A stretch of DNA of 33,465 nucleotides. Origin: Balamuthia mandrillaris. Lineage: Eukaryota; Discosea; Longamoebia; Balamuthiidae. The stretch covers positions 1 to 33,465 of the forward strand of contig JAVKOQ010000483.1 in the NCBI GenBank assembly GCA_031835245.1, written 5' to 3'. The translations under genes were made by a program, and so were the position numbers. The number at the start of each line of letters is the position of its first letter. Within the stretch, counting starts at the first letter, position 1. The notes beneath the pieces were generated by a model, which did not search any database, was not told the DNA's origin, and saw nothing but the letters and a program-made list of their open reading frames with translations. Positions 10,331 to 20,708 of the stretch are shown in pieces.

Positions 10331-12857
10331 TATTCTATCGTGAAACAGGTTGGTAAATGGGATCCGTCCCGGTATAGTGCAAACATACAACACAGAGCCA
10401 CGAACTGCTCTGGAAGAGGTGGAAAACATAGCTCATTACCTGAAAGCATGCTGGGAGCTAGGCTTGCCTTCTTCATGTCTCTTTACAACTTCTTCGCTTT
10501 ATCTACGGCACGACATGTCTCTGGTCTTGTTGAACATCGAAGCACTAGCTCGAACAGCGGCCTCCCTCCCCGACTATGACGGCCCGTTGTTAGTTGGTTG
10601 TGACCCACTTACACCACAGCATAACAGAAAGCGTCTTCTTGTGTCCCTCCCCAATCCGGTTACGCGATCACAGACTCAGCTACATGGACAAGAAAAAACA
10701 GTTGTATATAAGAGCGATGATGCCGGCAAGGAAGCAGGGCCTGTAGAGGCACTGGCCGAGACCAACAAAGTGATGGAAGGCACTTATGTGGACGTCGACA
10801 CAGCAGAAATTGCTCGAGAGGGGAACGATAGTTCGCCACCAATCAAACAGGCATTGATTAGCAATTACTCGTCTTCTCCTCATTTGTTGCATAGGAAAAG
10901 CCCACAGCATCGCCAGTTGTACCATCAGTTGCAATTTAGTAAGTATAGATTTAATAGGTCGCATGTATTCGTTCCTCATTTCTTTTTACCCACTGCTTTT
11001 ATTTCGTACCAAACAGGCGGTGGTAACAAAGATCTGTTGGTATTAAGATTACGAGACGAAGCAAGAAAGAACTTGTGTTTGACGGAGCGAGTTGCCAGCC
11101 TGGAAGAACAGCTACACATTACACAGACCGAACATGACAGCGTGAAGAGAGAACTGGAAAGGGATAGAAGCGAATTGGAGCGGATACAACAAAACGTGGC
11201 GGAGAAGATAGCCCTTTTGAAGGCTGAAAGGAAGTCATTGAAGCAGCGAGAACTGGAAGCACAAGAAAGGAAGGAGAAGGCGGAGGTTCGTGCGGAGGGA
11301 TTGTTACGAACGCTGAAGGACAGGGACGCAAGTCGATATAGATTAGAAGAGGAGATAACCCTGTGGAAGAAGAAGGTCAGCAGTATGCGACGAATGGATG
11401 AGAACAAAAAAGAGTTGGAAGCTGAGCTCAAGTTCCTTGAAAGCCTTAGCTTACAACTAAGCGCAGAAGAACAGGCAGCATCAGAGAAGAAAGAACAAGA
11501 ACTGCTTACACAAGAACGCAATCAGATGCAGGAGCAAATCGCAGTAGCTCAAGAAAAGTATACGGAAGAAAAAAAGAAGAAGAAAAGCGTGAAGAAAGAG
11601 TTGTCGGAAGTGAAAGCGCTTCTTGAACAGCAAAAGAAAGAAGCAGCTGAGGATAGAGAGGCTTTGAAGCAGAGAACTAGTCAAGTTGAAACTAGCTTGA
11701 AAGAGTTGCATTCTAGGCTGGAAGAAGTGCTTCAGGACAAAGCACAGATGGAGGCTCATCTCGAGAAGCGTCTAAGCGAAGAAGTAGAAAGCAAGGCAAG
11801 ACTCGACATGGCCAACCACGAACTTAAGCAACTGCTAACGCAGAAGGAGTTGATGCTCAAGAAGACATCACAGGAAGTGCAGGACTTAAAGAGAGACATC
11901 GTTAGGCTGAAACAGCAACAAGAGGAATTGAAAAATGCCAACAAAGAGATGGAAGAAGAGAAGCAATCATGGGAAAAACAAGCCCAGCGCGCCAACAAAA
12001 AAGCGGCTCGCGAAATAAATGCTAGACAACAAGCTGAGACAGAAGCCAGTTTCTGGAAGTCAAAGTCGCATTGCGAACGAAGAGCTGGGGAAGCCGGCAA
12101 ATCATTGCAAGTCATCACTGTTGCAAGAGAGAATACCACTAATGTACTTAAGGCGATGGAAGATATGGAGAAGGAATTGGTTAAACTGAAAACGTTGTTG
12201 GCCAATGAGAGACAACTAGCAGCAGCAGAGGAGGAAGAGTGGGAAAAGAGGCTCTGGGCGCTGAAAAGCGAGGTCAAACGACAAAAGGTACTGAAGAAGG
12301 AAGCGCTAAAGGCCGCTGAATCTGCTCGCCATTCGATGGAGCAACAAACCAGACAGTTGAAGGAGTGCATTCACGTTTCCAACCAAGCGAGCAGCTCTAT
12401 GTATGCTGCCCATTTCCTGCTTTCTTCCTCAGCATCTGTACCGATTCATCGTAGCTACGATGCTCCTCCCACTTCTTCTTCTTCTTCCTCTTCTTCTTCT
12501 TCTTGTGCTTCTTCTTCTTCAATTGCTTCTGCTTCGTCTACATCTACCTCTTCACCCCTTGAGTGCTCGCTGGAGAATGCAACTGCTGAAGGAGAAGAAA
12601 AGCAACGAGTGGAAGACCAAGAGTCGTTGCCTTTGGCACTCCAGTCCATCAATTACACTGTGGCTCAAATACTTTTGTCAGCGGAACTAGTCTCTGAGCC
12701 AGAGCTGCAACAGCTGAGAGGCCTCCTTCATACAGAGCATGGCCAACGCGTATTTGCACTCATACTGGATGCACTTACTCAGAACTTACCTACTAATATT
12801 CTATCTGCTCGCTCTTTTCATCTAATGGTACAAATGCTGCGACTGATCATTACCAAG

Positions 12858-12896
<39 letters not shown>

Positions 12897-15653
12897 CTTC
12901 TCGCTCGTCGTTCTCTTTTCTTACTGATCTGTGCAAATGCTGCAGGCGGAGGCTGCGTTTCATAACGAAGCAGCACGGGACTATCTAACTATGAAGACCT
13001 TGATGGACACGACTTCACGTTTGTATTACATATTTGATAAGGGCGAAGAAGATGACGAAGAGAAGAAAGATGGAGAACCTGCCGCTCAGGTTTCGCTTTC
13101 TCTTTGCGAATTCTTTAAGGAGTTTGCTCTGTGGCAAGATGTAAGCTTTTGGGAAGAAATCTTTTGGCATTCTCTAGTCATTATGAGGCGTCAAAGGACT
13201 GGCTTGCCTCTTGAAGAGAAAGACAAAGCAATTCAAGGCAGCACATCTTCTGAAGACACATCCAAACGACAACAAGAAGAAGCAGCGACGTTGAGCATGT
13301 TGAAAAGCATGCTCCGAAGCTACGCCGTAAAGATGACGGACTGGAGAGTGCCCCTCAACACTGTTGCCCAGTTCCTCAGAGAGATGGCGTTAGCTAATCG
13401 TTTGCCTTCTTCAGGAGTTGATGAGTTGCTGGTATGTTTCAGCGTCACACCAACGCGATCTCTTCTGAACTTTCGCCCTTTGTTATCATTCTCCCACTTA
13501 TCTCATATTGCTTCTTGATGTTGCGTTAAGACTGCATTAAGAGACTACACGGACGATACCAGACGGAAAAGGAAAGAACAGGCCACCACCGCCAAAATGC
13601 GCCGCTTTGAGGAAAAGATGAGAAGAGCTGAATCGCTGGAAAGCCTGGAACAGCTTCGCCAATGGAGAAAGGACAAGTCGAACAAACAGGAATTCGCTGG
13701 CTTAGCCACACAGCACAAGTCAGTTAAAGAAGAGCCAGTAGGACAGAGCGATGAAAAAGGAGAGATCTCGATGGCAAGGAAGGAAGGCCATAAGCGTTCG
13801 CTTTCAGACGGATCGAGTCAAGCTATCTTAACCCGGATCAACGTTGACAAACGCTCCAAGGAAGATGCAGCAAGTCTGAAAGGAAAAAGATCGTTGCGAG
13901 AGAAGTTCATGAGCATCCGCTTCAAGGAAGAAGACAAACCACAAGCGCAGAGCGAGAAGGCAGCAAACGGAAAGAAGGGCAGCAAAAAGAAAAAGAAAGT
14001 CAAAGCCAAGTCGGCCAGCAACAGCGGTAAGATAAAAAAAACAGAAAAACTCAAGAAGGGCGCGAGCAATGCTTCTGGGAGCAAAAAGAAAGGAGGAAGT
14101 TTACGCGAAGCATTTGTGATGGGCGTGTCTACTCCATTCCTTGTGTCAATGGGTACTTCCATTGTTCCTCCAATGCTCCCTTCTGAGAGTCTTCACGAGC
14201 TCTTCTTTCGCATCAATGGCCCTGGTGATCCTGCAGTAGCAAACCCTGACCCAACTCAGAAGAGTAAATCTACCCAAGTGTTTGGGGTGCCACTCCGCAA
14301 GTTGGTGGAAAGGGAGGGTACTACCTCAGTGCCACGCTTTGTCAAGGAGGTGGTTCGCTTCTTGATGAGGGATGGTTAGTTCTCTCTCTACTCTATCCCA
14401 ACGTTCTCTCACCTGCTGTATTTCTCCACACAGACGTAGTACAAACAGTTGGTCTCTTCCGGTTATCAGCCTCCAAAGCAGGCATCGATCAGTTCAAAAA
14501 GAGATATGACTCTGGAGACTATCCTGACTTGAGCAAAGAGAAAGCCAGTGGAATGGACCCTCATATCATCGCTGTCCTGTTGAAGAAGTTTCTGCAGATG
14601 TTACCAGAGCCGTTGTTGACCTTTGCTTTGTGGGATTCTTTTGTAGCCTTACTCGAGAAGGATTCACAAAAAGAAATTGTTGATGGAATCAAGTCGGTGT
14701 TGGAACAGCTTCCATCTACCAACAAAGCCGTGCTCAAAGAAGTGTTGCGTGTGTGTGTCAAGGTATGTTTGCTATTTCGTTAGCTTCTATTCCGCTTTCT
14801 TTATGTTCAGCTCCGTTTCTCTGCTTTGTTTTTAAAACCTTCCTCGCTTTAGGTGGATGCTTTCTCTGCTATCAACAAAATGACAGTTAAGAACTTGGCG
14901 ATAGTGATCGGCCCCAACATATGTTATCCAAAGAATCAGACATTGGATGATCCGCAGCAGGTAATGGAGCAAGTCAACACTGCGAATGAGTTCGTAGAGC
15001 GGCTGATACTTTACTTTGAGGACTTTTTCTTGAATGAAGGAGAGATGATCGAGTTACTGGATCCCCTGACAATAGAAGAAAGATCCACACCAAGGACAGG
15101 CGAAACACTCACCAAGACAACTGAGAAAGAAAAAGAGAAACAGGCAGAACCTTCTGCTTTTCCGGTTGCCAACTTAACGATGGAAAGAGAAAAAAGAGGA
15201 ATGGTGAAAAGTGGCACAATGGATCTCTTCGAAACGATGCGACAAGGCACACAAATTCTTCTACGTGGCGATCAATTGGAAGCAACGCCGAAGAGCACCA
15301 CCGCTGCTAATGAGGACAAGGGGGAAATCAACGAGGTTAGCTGGACGAAGGTTGGAAACGACAAAGTTGATGGTCAACTAACACATCAGCAAGAACAACA
15401 AAAAGAACAAAATATCCCTTCTGACAAGGAGAAGAAAGTGGCTTCTATAATTCAAAGCTGGTATGCGAGCAGCCAGGCTGGCAGTGCAATTGTTGAAAGC
15501 CCTTCCAGAATAGAAGCCCGCATGTTGCTAACTGCGTCCAAGACAGATCGATTGAGAATGGTCAAAGAAACGTGGAAGGAGCGTGTTTCTGCTTCTTCCT
15601 CTGGATCTACTCTTCTCTCCAAGCTCAAAGAAGACAAACCAGCAAAGGACTAA
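8494..15653 (+). CDS. Giant CH / coiled-coil / RhoGAP protein
   Basis: Likely couples actin to Rho-family GTPase inactivation. Exons: 8494-9364, 9430-9490, 9549-9621, 9760-9805, 9942-9970, 10035-10159, 10349-10938, 11017-12857, 12946-13431, 13531-14374, 14434-14762, 14853-15653, in frame for 2031 residues. A first calponin-homology-like domain lies at about 20-155 (SIADVLEDGSVLCCLVNALH; NVVKVVHCICSLAG). A second at about 365-500 is clearer (LRSGVLLVRLVNGIRPGIVQ across a splice, then ENIAHYLKACWELGL). A Lys/Glu/Gln coiled coil spans about 600-960, followed by a Ser run and a basic linker with KKKKKVKAKSAS. RhoGAP is at about 1624-1824 (VFGVPLRKLVE, arginine finger in VGLFRLSAS, LPEPLLTFALWD, MTVKNLAIVIGPN). 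The 9622-9759 stretch is unresolved: an extra exon from 9679 would also stay in frame. Two separate genes are less likely, because the exon phases match across. Confidence 0.75.
10172..10327 (+). repeat. Long compound (CT)n microsatellite in a RhoGAP gene intron
   Basis: About 155 bases of CT units with short CCC and GA breaks, filling most of intron 10160-10348. It is the longest simple repeat in the window, with pyrimidines on the sense strand. Confidence 0.95.
12470..12530 (+). repeat. (TTC)n coding repeat giving a serine run
   Basis: TTC-type triplets inside the long RhoGAP exon, read in the frame that gives a poly-Ser stretch between the coiled coil and the next helical part. Probably a flexible linker. 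Confidence 0.85.
12861..12891 (+). repeat. (CT)n microsatellite directly after a donor site
   Basis: The intron reads GTACTCTCTCT from 12858, so the repeat starts within four bases of the 5' splice site. The acceptor is 50 bases further on. Confidence 0.95.
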
Positions 15654-15770
15654 CAAGGAAGTATAAGATATAAAAATCTTCTTGTTTATGTACAGTATAA
15701 ACAACGTGGAGCTTTGTGCAGCTAGATGGTTGCTTTGGCAGGAACAAATGTTGTTTCTTCTTCGAAGATC

Positions 15771-16666
15771 TTATGAACTTTGCGCCGCCTGTACAGAAGG
15801 ACTGGGAGACAACGACCCGAATCGCTTGCCTTCGTACAGACGGATTGGAATGGGGACGTCCATCAACTCGTCTGCTTTAACAGTAATCCTCTCCATGCAC
15901 CGCGTAACTGTTTGTCTCATCCAATCCATCATGTCCTCTCGCACTTCATAAACCAACTCGTCATGGATATTGAGAACAAGATTTGCGATGCTTGTTCTCT
16001 CTGCAGTTGAGGAAGGCGTAGCTTCTGTCTGTTCTTTGTCCTCTAAAGCTTCTTCAACAGCAATCATGGCACGTTTAACAATATCAGCAGCGGTTCCTTG
16101 GATCATCGTGTTGACTGCTTGTCTTTCGCTCTTGTTTGCACTTTCGAAGTTGGCGCTTTCGATGTTAGGGAACAATCTCCGCCTATTGAACAGAGTTCGC
16201 ACGGAGCCCTCCGCTCTTGCTTTCTCTATTACTTGTTCGAAGAATTGAGCCACACTTGGGAACTTTTCTAAAAAGGTGTTGGTGAAGTTTTTGGCTTCTT
16301 TGGGATCTGTCTTGAGAATAGCGGCCAACGAATGTGGACCCATTCCGTATAGGATGCCGTAGACGATGCATTTAGCTTTTTCTCTCTCGGAAGGATCGAC
16401 TTCCTCTGCTGGCTTGCCTATCGAGCGAAATTCGAAACAAGCCAGCAATCAGATAACTGCGCTAGCGACAGACAAAGAGAGGAAGGATTTTACATACCAA
16501 ACATTTGTCCGGCGATAAGACGATGGATATCTTTGCCTTCTGCGAAGAACCGCATCAGCTGCTCATCTCTGCTCATGTAGGCCAATATTCTCATTTCCAT
16601 TTGACTGTAATCAGCTTTTAAGAAAACGTAGCTGTGAAGATGATTACCAAATGAGATTGCTGTAAT

Positions 16667-16698
<32 letters not shown>

Positions 16699-17841
16699 AC
16701 TGAAATTTACCCAGCAGAACTACAAAACGCATCTCTGACGTTAATGTACACAGAAGACTGCATAGTAGCACCTTTGGAGACTGGAATGCTAATGCCTTCC
16801 CTCGGCAAAGCTTGCAAGTTGGGATCTGTACAAGACAAACGCCCAGTGGCCGTGTTGACGGTCTGCCACGTCGCATATATTCGACTTAGCTGCGAATCGT
16901 TTGGATCTGGAACAGCTTTCCTACCGAAAGACACAATGTAAGTCCCAATCAACTTTTGCAAATGCCGGAACTCTGTACGTTTGTTGTATTGTTGGTTGGT
17001 TGTAAACGAAGAGTCAAAAACAAATGAGAGACGAAACGAAAAAGCGATTACCTAAAACAATTCCAGGTAAAGGATGTTGGTCTTTCAACTTAACAAGAAC
17101 ATCTTCAGAGGTAGATTGAGTCGGCGATTCGCTTCGCTTGCGTTTGTGGGAGGCAGGAACTGTCAGCTTTAGCTCGTTGAACAAGGCGTGAGACACTTGC
17201 TTCGGGCTGGAGAGTAATAGGCCGTGACCCAAAACTTGCACCACATCTTTTTCGAGCTGCTTCATACGTTCCCGTAGCTGCTGTTGATATTTGCTTATCC
17301 CTTTGGAATCAAATCCAATACCCTGTAGCTCCATTTCTTTTTTTTAAAAAAAAAAAAAGGTTAGAGCCAACCACTAGCAAAGGAGTAAAAGAAAAGGGAG
17401 AGAATTATATACTAGCACAAATGCAAGCGACAGGCATCTCTTGTGCCATAAGAATGTCCCAAAGTTGCGCATTCTTCAAACGAAGCTTCAGATTGGCCAA
17501 CAGCACGAAGCACTGCAACATATCCTTGAACAACAGTTGCAAGTTGTTATCCCCAGAAGACGAAGAAGCAGGCGAAGAAGATGCAGAATTGTTCCCTTTG
17601 CTAAGAGGTGCTGCTTCTTGGTCCAAGGAATCAGAAACAAGGGCGAGCTCTCCTTGTGCAACAACCTTTTTTCTTCTGGCTGTCGGATCGGCTGCATCCC
17701 TGACCACAAAGTAGGACAATAATGATTCAAAGTCGTAACTTTGCAGCTCTGGATCAAAGAGCCATCCTCCTACCTTTGGATCCACAAATTGCTGAGGGAT
17801 TCCTTTGTTCCGTGAAAACGTTAGCCAGAGGAAGAGAGAGA

Positions 17842-17891
<50 letters not shown>

Positions 17892-19134
17892 GAGGGGGGG
17901 AGAGAGAGAGATCACTTCTGTCAGCTGTTGGGAACATCGAAAATAGAACTTTGCAAGCTTCTTGTGCGTTGAAGCATAGTTTCTCGTTTTGGGATTCCAA
18001 AAATTCTTTCACGAGCAGCCGTTTTTCCTCGTAGGTGACAACCCGTTGCTTCTTTTTATCGCTTTCTTCCTTAACGCCAGTTTTGTTCGTCTCTGTATTC
18101 TTTTCTGACTGTATTTCGTTCCAAGAGAGTGGAAGGAAAAACGGTCGTTTGGACTTTGCTGGCAAAAAGGTCAATCCAGTTACCATCCTGTGAAGAGCTG
18201 GAACTTCATCCTCTTTTCGTTGCTGCATTGGTTTTGGTACAAGTCACATTGGTCAGAGTGAAGAAAGCTGAGGAGGGCACAAGATAAGAGATGAAGAACA
18301 AAGAGAAAAAAAAACAGAATGAACAGACGTACATAGTGAGAAGAAAGTCGAAAGGAGGTAGAATCATGCTTGTAGATGACTGCAACGCAGGTGGACTTGC
18401 TCTGGGATAGAGTGAGTCGTAGAGAACGAAACAAAGGAAAGCTTAACGTCACGTCAATGCAGCCTTGAGGAGCTACCACGGGCTCTTTTGTTCGCAGCAT
18501 CATTTTCGAGAATATATTCGGGGACTGTTCCGTCTTTTGTTTCTTCGTTGGCGATATTATCTTCTCCTTTTCTTTTCTCTTCTCTTCTCCCTCTCCACCT
18601 TCATCTTCTTCTTTCTCTTCTTTGAGCTCCAACACTTCTTCCTTCTCCTCTTCCTCTTGCGAGTTAAAGTCCATTGCTATGCCCGGTACTATTTTGGCCG
18701 GGTGGAAGGGGCTCAACGGGGATTGAGCTCCTCCTCTCCTTTCCTGCTCCTCCTGTTTTCTCTTTCCTCCAGCAACTTCCTCCTCTCTTGTCTTTTGTTC
18801 CTGTTCCTCCATGCTCTTTTCCTCCTCCTCCTCCTCCTCCATTTCTTTTCCTTTCTCTTCCTTCATTTCTTCTTCCTCCTCTTCCCCTTCCTCATCTTCG
18901 CTGCTCCTCTCGGTGATTGGCGTGTTGTGTGGCGTTGAGGTGGTGGCGTCCAAGGAGGACCCGAACCCCAAAGAGGACTTGAGCTCCTCCTGCTCCTCCA
19001 TGTCATCCAGCGAGGCAAAGAGCTGTCGTAGCTCCGCCTCTCGTTTCTTCCGCTTCTCCTCCTCCTTCCCCTTTTCCGTCACCACAGTGCCCTTCTTTGT
19101 CGTTTGCAACCAGTCACCCGTTCGTGTCTCTTCT

Positions 19135-19165
<31 letters not shown>

Positions 19166-19481
19166 TCTTCTCTTCCTCCTCTTTCTTCTCTTCCTCCTCC
19201 TCTGCTTTGTTTTCTTGCGCGTCCTTCAGTACTTCCCACTGCAAGACCGGCTTCTCCTTCTCCTTCTCCTCTTCCTTCGGTTGGGGATCTTTGGGGTGGG
19301 AGGGGGGCTGGCCATAGAGCAGCCCCAGAAACCTCTTCGAGACGGCCCCGCGGCTGGATGTCTCACCGGGCACATTCTTCCACGAGGCGGTCGTTTTAAA
19401 ACGTTTGGATGGGGTTTGCACCTCTTTGTGAGGCTCGGAGTCTCCTTCCGGTACTCCGCCGGGGGAACGATCTGGCTCCAT
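15771..19481 (-). CDS. Family-A DNA polymerase, POLN/POLQ type, without helicase
   Basis: Predicted repair or translesion DNA polymerase. Exons: 18333-19481, about 17916-18222, 17413-17791, 17052-17336, 16711-16972, 16498-16631, 15771-16417. Total is about 1050 residues. The first 330 residues or so are Glu/Lys-rich and disordered. A degenerate exonuclease-like domain follows (HRMVTGLTFLPA; VDPKVGGWLFDPELQSYDFE). The polymerase domain has KMELQGIGFDSKGISKY, EFRHLQKLIGTYI, TGRLSCTDPNLQALP, motif A KADYSQMEMRILA, motif B REKAKCIVYGILYGMG and motif C IHDELVYEV, so the catalytic residues look intact. YGILYGMG is typical of POLN/POLQ. No helicase domain is seen in this gene, which favours POLN-like. 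The donor of exon 2 is unresolved: GT at 17915 is one base out of phase with the best acceptor at 17792. A second acceptor (17770) fits the phase but drops the conserved DPKV. ATG 19481 is the first in frame. Confidence 0.85.
16671..16698 (-). repeat. (GA)n microsatellite, CT on sense strand of the polymerase gene
   Basis: GA units on the plus strand in intron 16632-16710, starting about 12 bases after the minus-strand donor. Confidence 0.95.
17834..17911 (-). repeat. (GA)n microsatellite, CT on sense strand of the polymerase gene
   Basis: About 75 bases of GA and GGA units next to the candidate donor GTGATC on the minus strand. This is the intron whose ends do not fully agree in phase. Confidence 0.95.
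18780..19220 (-). repeat. GAG/GAA-rich coding repeats in the polymerase N-terminus
   Basis: TCC, CTC and TTC triplets on the plus strand encode Glu-rich runs on the minus strand, with one uninterrupted block of about eleven Glu codons near 19130-19160. It lies in the disordered region ahead of the polymerase core. Confidence 0.85.
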
Positions 19482-19633
19482 GTTGAGCACCTCCTCTCTC
19501 TCGCCTGCGGCTGCCCTTTTTCTCTTTTTGCTTTCTTTTTGTTTCTTTGGATTTTCGTTTGATTCATTTTGTTTTTTCCACAATAAATTCCTGGAAAATT
19601 TTAAAATATTTATAGAAATAATAAACGACGGAA

Positions 19634-19647
19634 TTATTGTGACACTT
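19634..19647. repeat. Left copy of 14-base target-site duplication
   Basis: TTATTGTGACACTT, identical to 20688-20701 at the other end of the retroposon. The last bases merge with the T-run, so 13 or 14 bases are both possible. Confidence 0.8.
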
Positions 19648-19715
19648 TTTTTTTTTTTTTTTTTTTTTTTTGGAAATAGTTTATTGGCTATCTAGTGGGC
19701 TGGGCCGCTCAACCT

Positions 19716-19734
19716 CGTAGGTAGAATACCTACG
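19716..19734. repeat. Perfect hairpin, 8-base stem
   Basis: CGTAGGTA-gaa-TACCTACG near the 3' end of the retroposon, about 45 bases from its poly(A) junction. Confidence 0.85.
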
Positions 19735-19795
19735 GCACCGCTTACTGGCGTCAATGCCCATCGGGCAAAGTGCGTTGGGAGGCACATAGGTTGCT

Positions 19796-19893
19796 AGAGA
19801 TCGCCTGTTACACGTTTTGAAGTTGGGAGGGTGTGGTGGGTGTGAGAGATCGCTTGTTCCAAGTTTTGAAGTTGGGATGGTGTGGTAGATAGG
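19796..19893. repeat. Two-copy 49-base tandem repeat in the retroposon
   Basis: Copies begin at 19796 and 19845 with AGAGATCGC and share GTTTTGAAGTTGGGA and GGTGTGGT. They differ at several scattered bases, so the duplication is older than the most recent insertion or was already in the source element. Confidence 0.85.
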
Positions 19894-19985
19894 TTGGCTT
19901 CCATTGGAGGTGCAAAGGCAGATGTGTCATCCAGGCACGGATTCCGCTGGCAGTCCGCTGGCACCTGACCGGGCTGGCAGGTTTT

Positions 19986-20002
19986 AGGAGGTCTAACCTC
20001 CT
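19986..20002. repeat. Perfect hairpin, 7-base stem
   Basis: AGGAGGT-cta-ACCTCCT inside the retroposon. Confidence 0.85.
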
Positions 20003-20497
20003 GTGGGGTTTCCACTTTTTCGGGAAGGCCGCTCGGTTTTGTTACGAGTCGTCGAGGAAATGCAGTTTTTTGAGTTTCTCATTTCGCTTGAGGAAAATAT
20101 TGGTCCTGGTGCTGTCGATAATGTGGGTGATGCTATTGATATCTTTGTTTTTGGTGCCGTGTACCGTTAGATAGTAGGGGAGTTCTCCTTTCCAAAAGTC
20201 TAGGTTTTTCACTTGTTGCGCCAACAAGGAGGAAATAAGGATGGTTCGTTTTGTTGGTTTTTGTTTTTGTGCGTTTGTTTGCTTGTGTGTTTGGGCTTAT
20301 ATTTGTGTTTGTGTTAGCATAAGTATTTATATTCAAAGAATTAGATGCGAGAGATTCAAGATTTGCAGTTTTGTGTGAGGGGGTTTTTCGTGATTTTTCG
20401 TATGGGATGGGGGGCGTGCTTGGAGCTACCCATACACTCAACTTTACCCACAAAAGTCGAGCGCACCCTTCGGATTGACGTGGTTGGGTGTTCCCCC

Positions 20498-20528
20498 GGC
20501 ACTCGTAAGATTTACATGGGCGAGTGCC
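20498..20528. repeat. Inverted repeat, 8-base stem, 15-base loop
   Basis: GGCACTCG at 20498-20505 and CGAGTGCC at 20521-20528, in the 5' part of the minus-strand retroposon. Confidence 0.8.
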
Positions 20529-20687
20529 CCCATAAAAGGGAGGGGAAGGGTTAACGCCAACGTTCATACCTTCTCGGCACCGCCCACGCAAGTCGGAGTG
20601 ATCAAATTAGACAGGGGAAAGATAAAGTAGGAAAATCAAAATCAAATCAAAGTTAGTCAGTCGCGCTCTTCCTCTGCTGTTCCGTCC

Positions 20688-20701
20688 TTATTGTGACACT
20701 T
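20688..20701. repeat. Right copy of 14-base target-site duplication
   Basis: TTATTGTGACACTT. It contains the candidate 8-base duplication TTATTGTG of the neighbouring DNA transposon and the first bases of that transposon, which orders the two insertions in time. Confidence 0.8.
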
Positions 20702-20708
20702 GAAATTA
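20697..20708 (+). repeat. Left terminal inverted match of the transposon
   Basis: CACTTGAAATTA, matching 22895-22906 in inverted orientation with no mismatch. The match stops after 12 bases. Confidence 0.5.

Larger units (their letters stand above)
19646..20687 (-). mobile_element. Poly(A)-tailed non-LTR retroposon or retrocopy, about 1 kb
   Basis: A minus-strand insertion bounded by a perfect 13-14 base target duplication. It ends in a run of about 26 A (T on the plus strand at 19646-19671), preceded nine bases upstream by AATAAA (plus strand TTTATT at 19680). These are marks of target-primed reverse transcription of a polyadenylated transcript. I see no reverse transcriptase or long terminal repeats. 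It could be a truncated LINE, a non-autonomous element or a retrocopied transcript. Open frames of 61, 73 and 152 codons (20042-20227, 19794-20015, 20133-20591, minus) have no domain I recognise. It contains three hairpins and a 49-base tandem repeat, and is GC-richer than its flanks. Confidence 0.7.

Noticed and set aside
10028-10429. Arg/Glu-repeat minus-strand frame
   Set aside because: A translation of the GA strand of the intronic microsatellite.
18465-19562. Plus-strand Leu/Phe/Ser-rich open frames opposite the polymerase N-terminus
   Set aside because: They are reverse complements of GAG/GAA repeats. The minus frame joins in phase to the polymerase exons.
19646-20687. Reading the insertion as an LTR-type element
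   Set aside because: There are no terminal direct repeats beyond the 14-base target duplication, no pol-like domain, and the poly(A) tail fits non-LTR retroposition.
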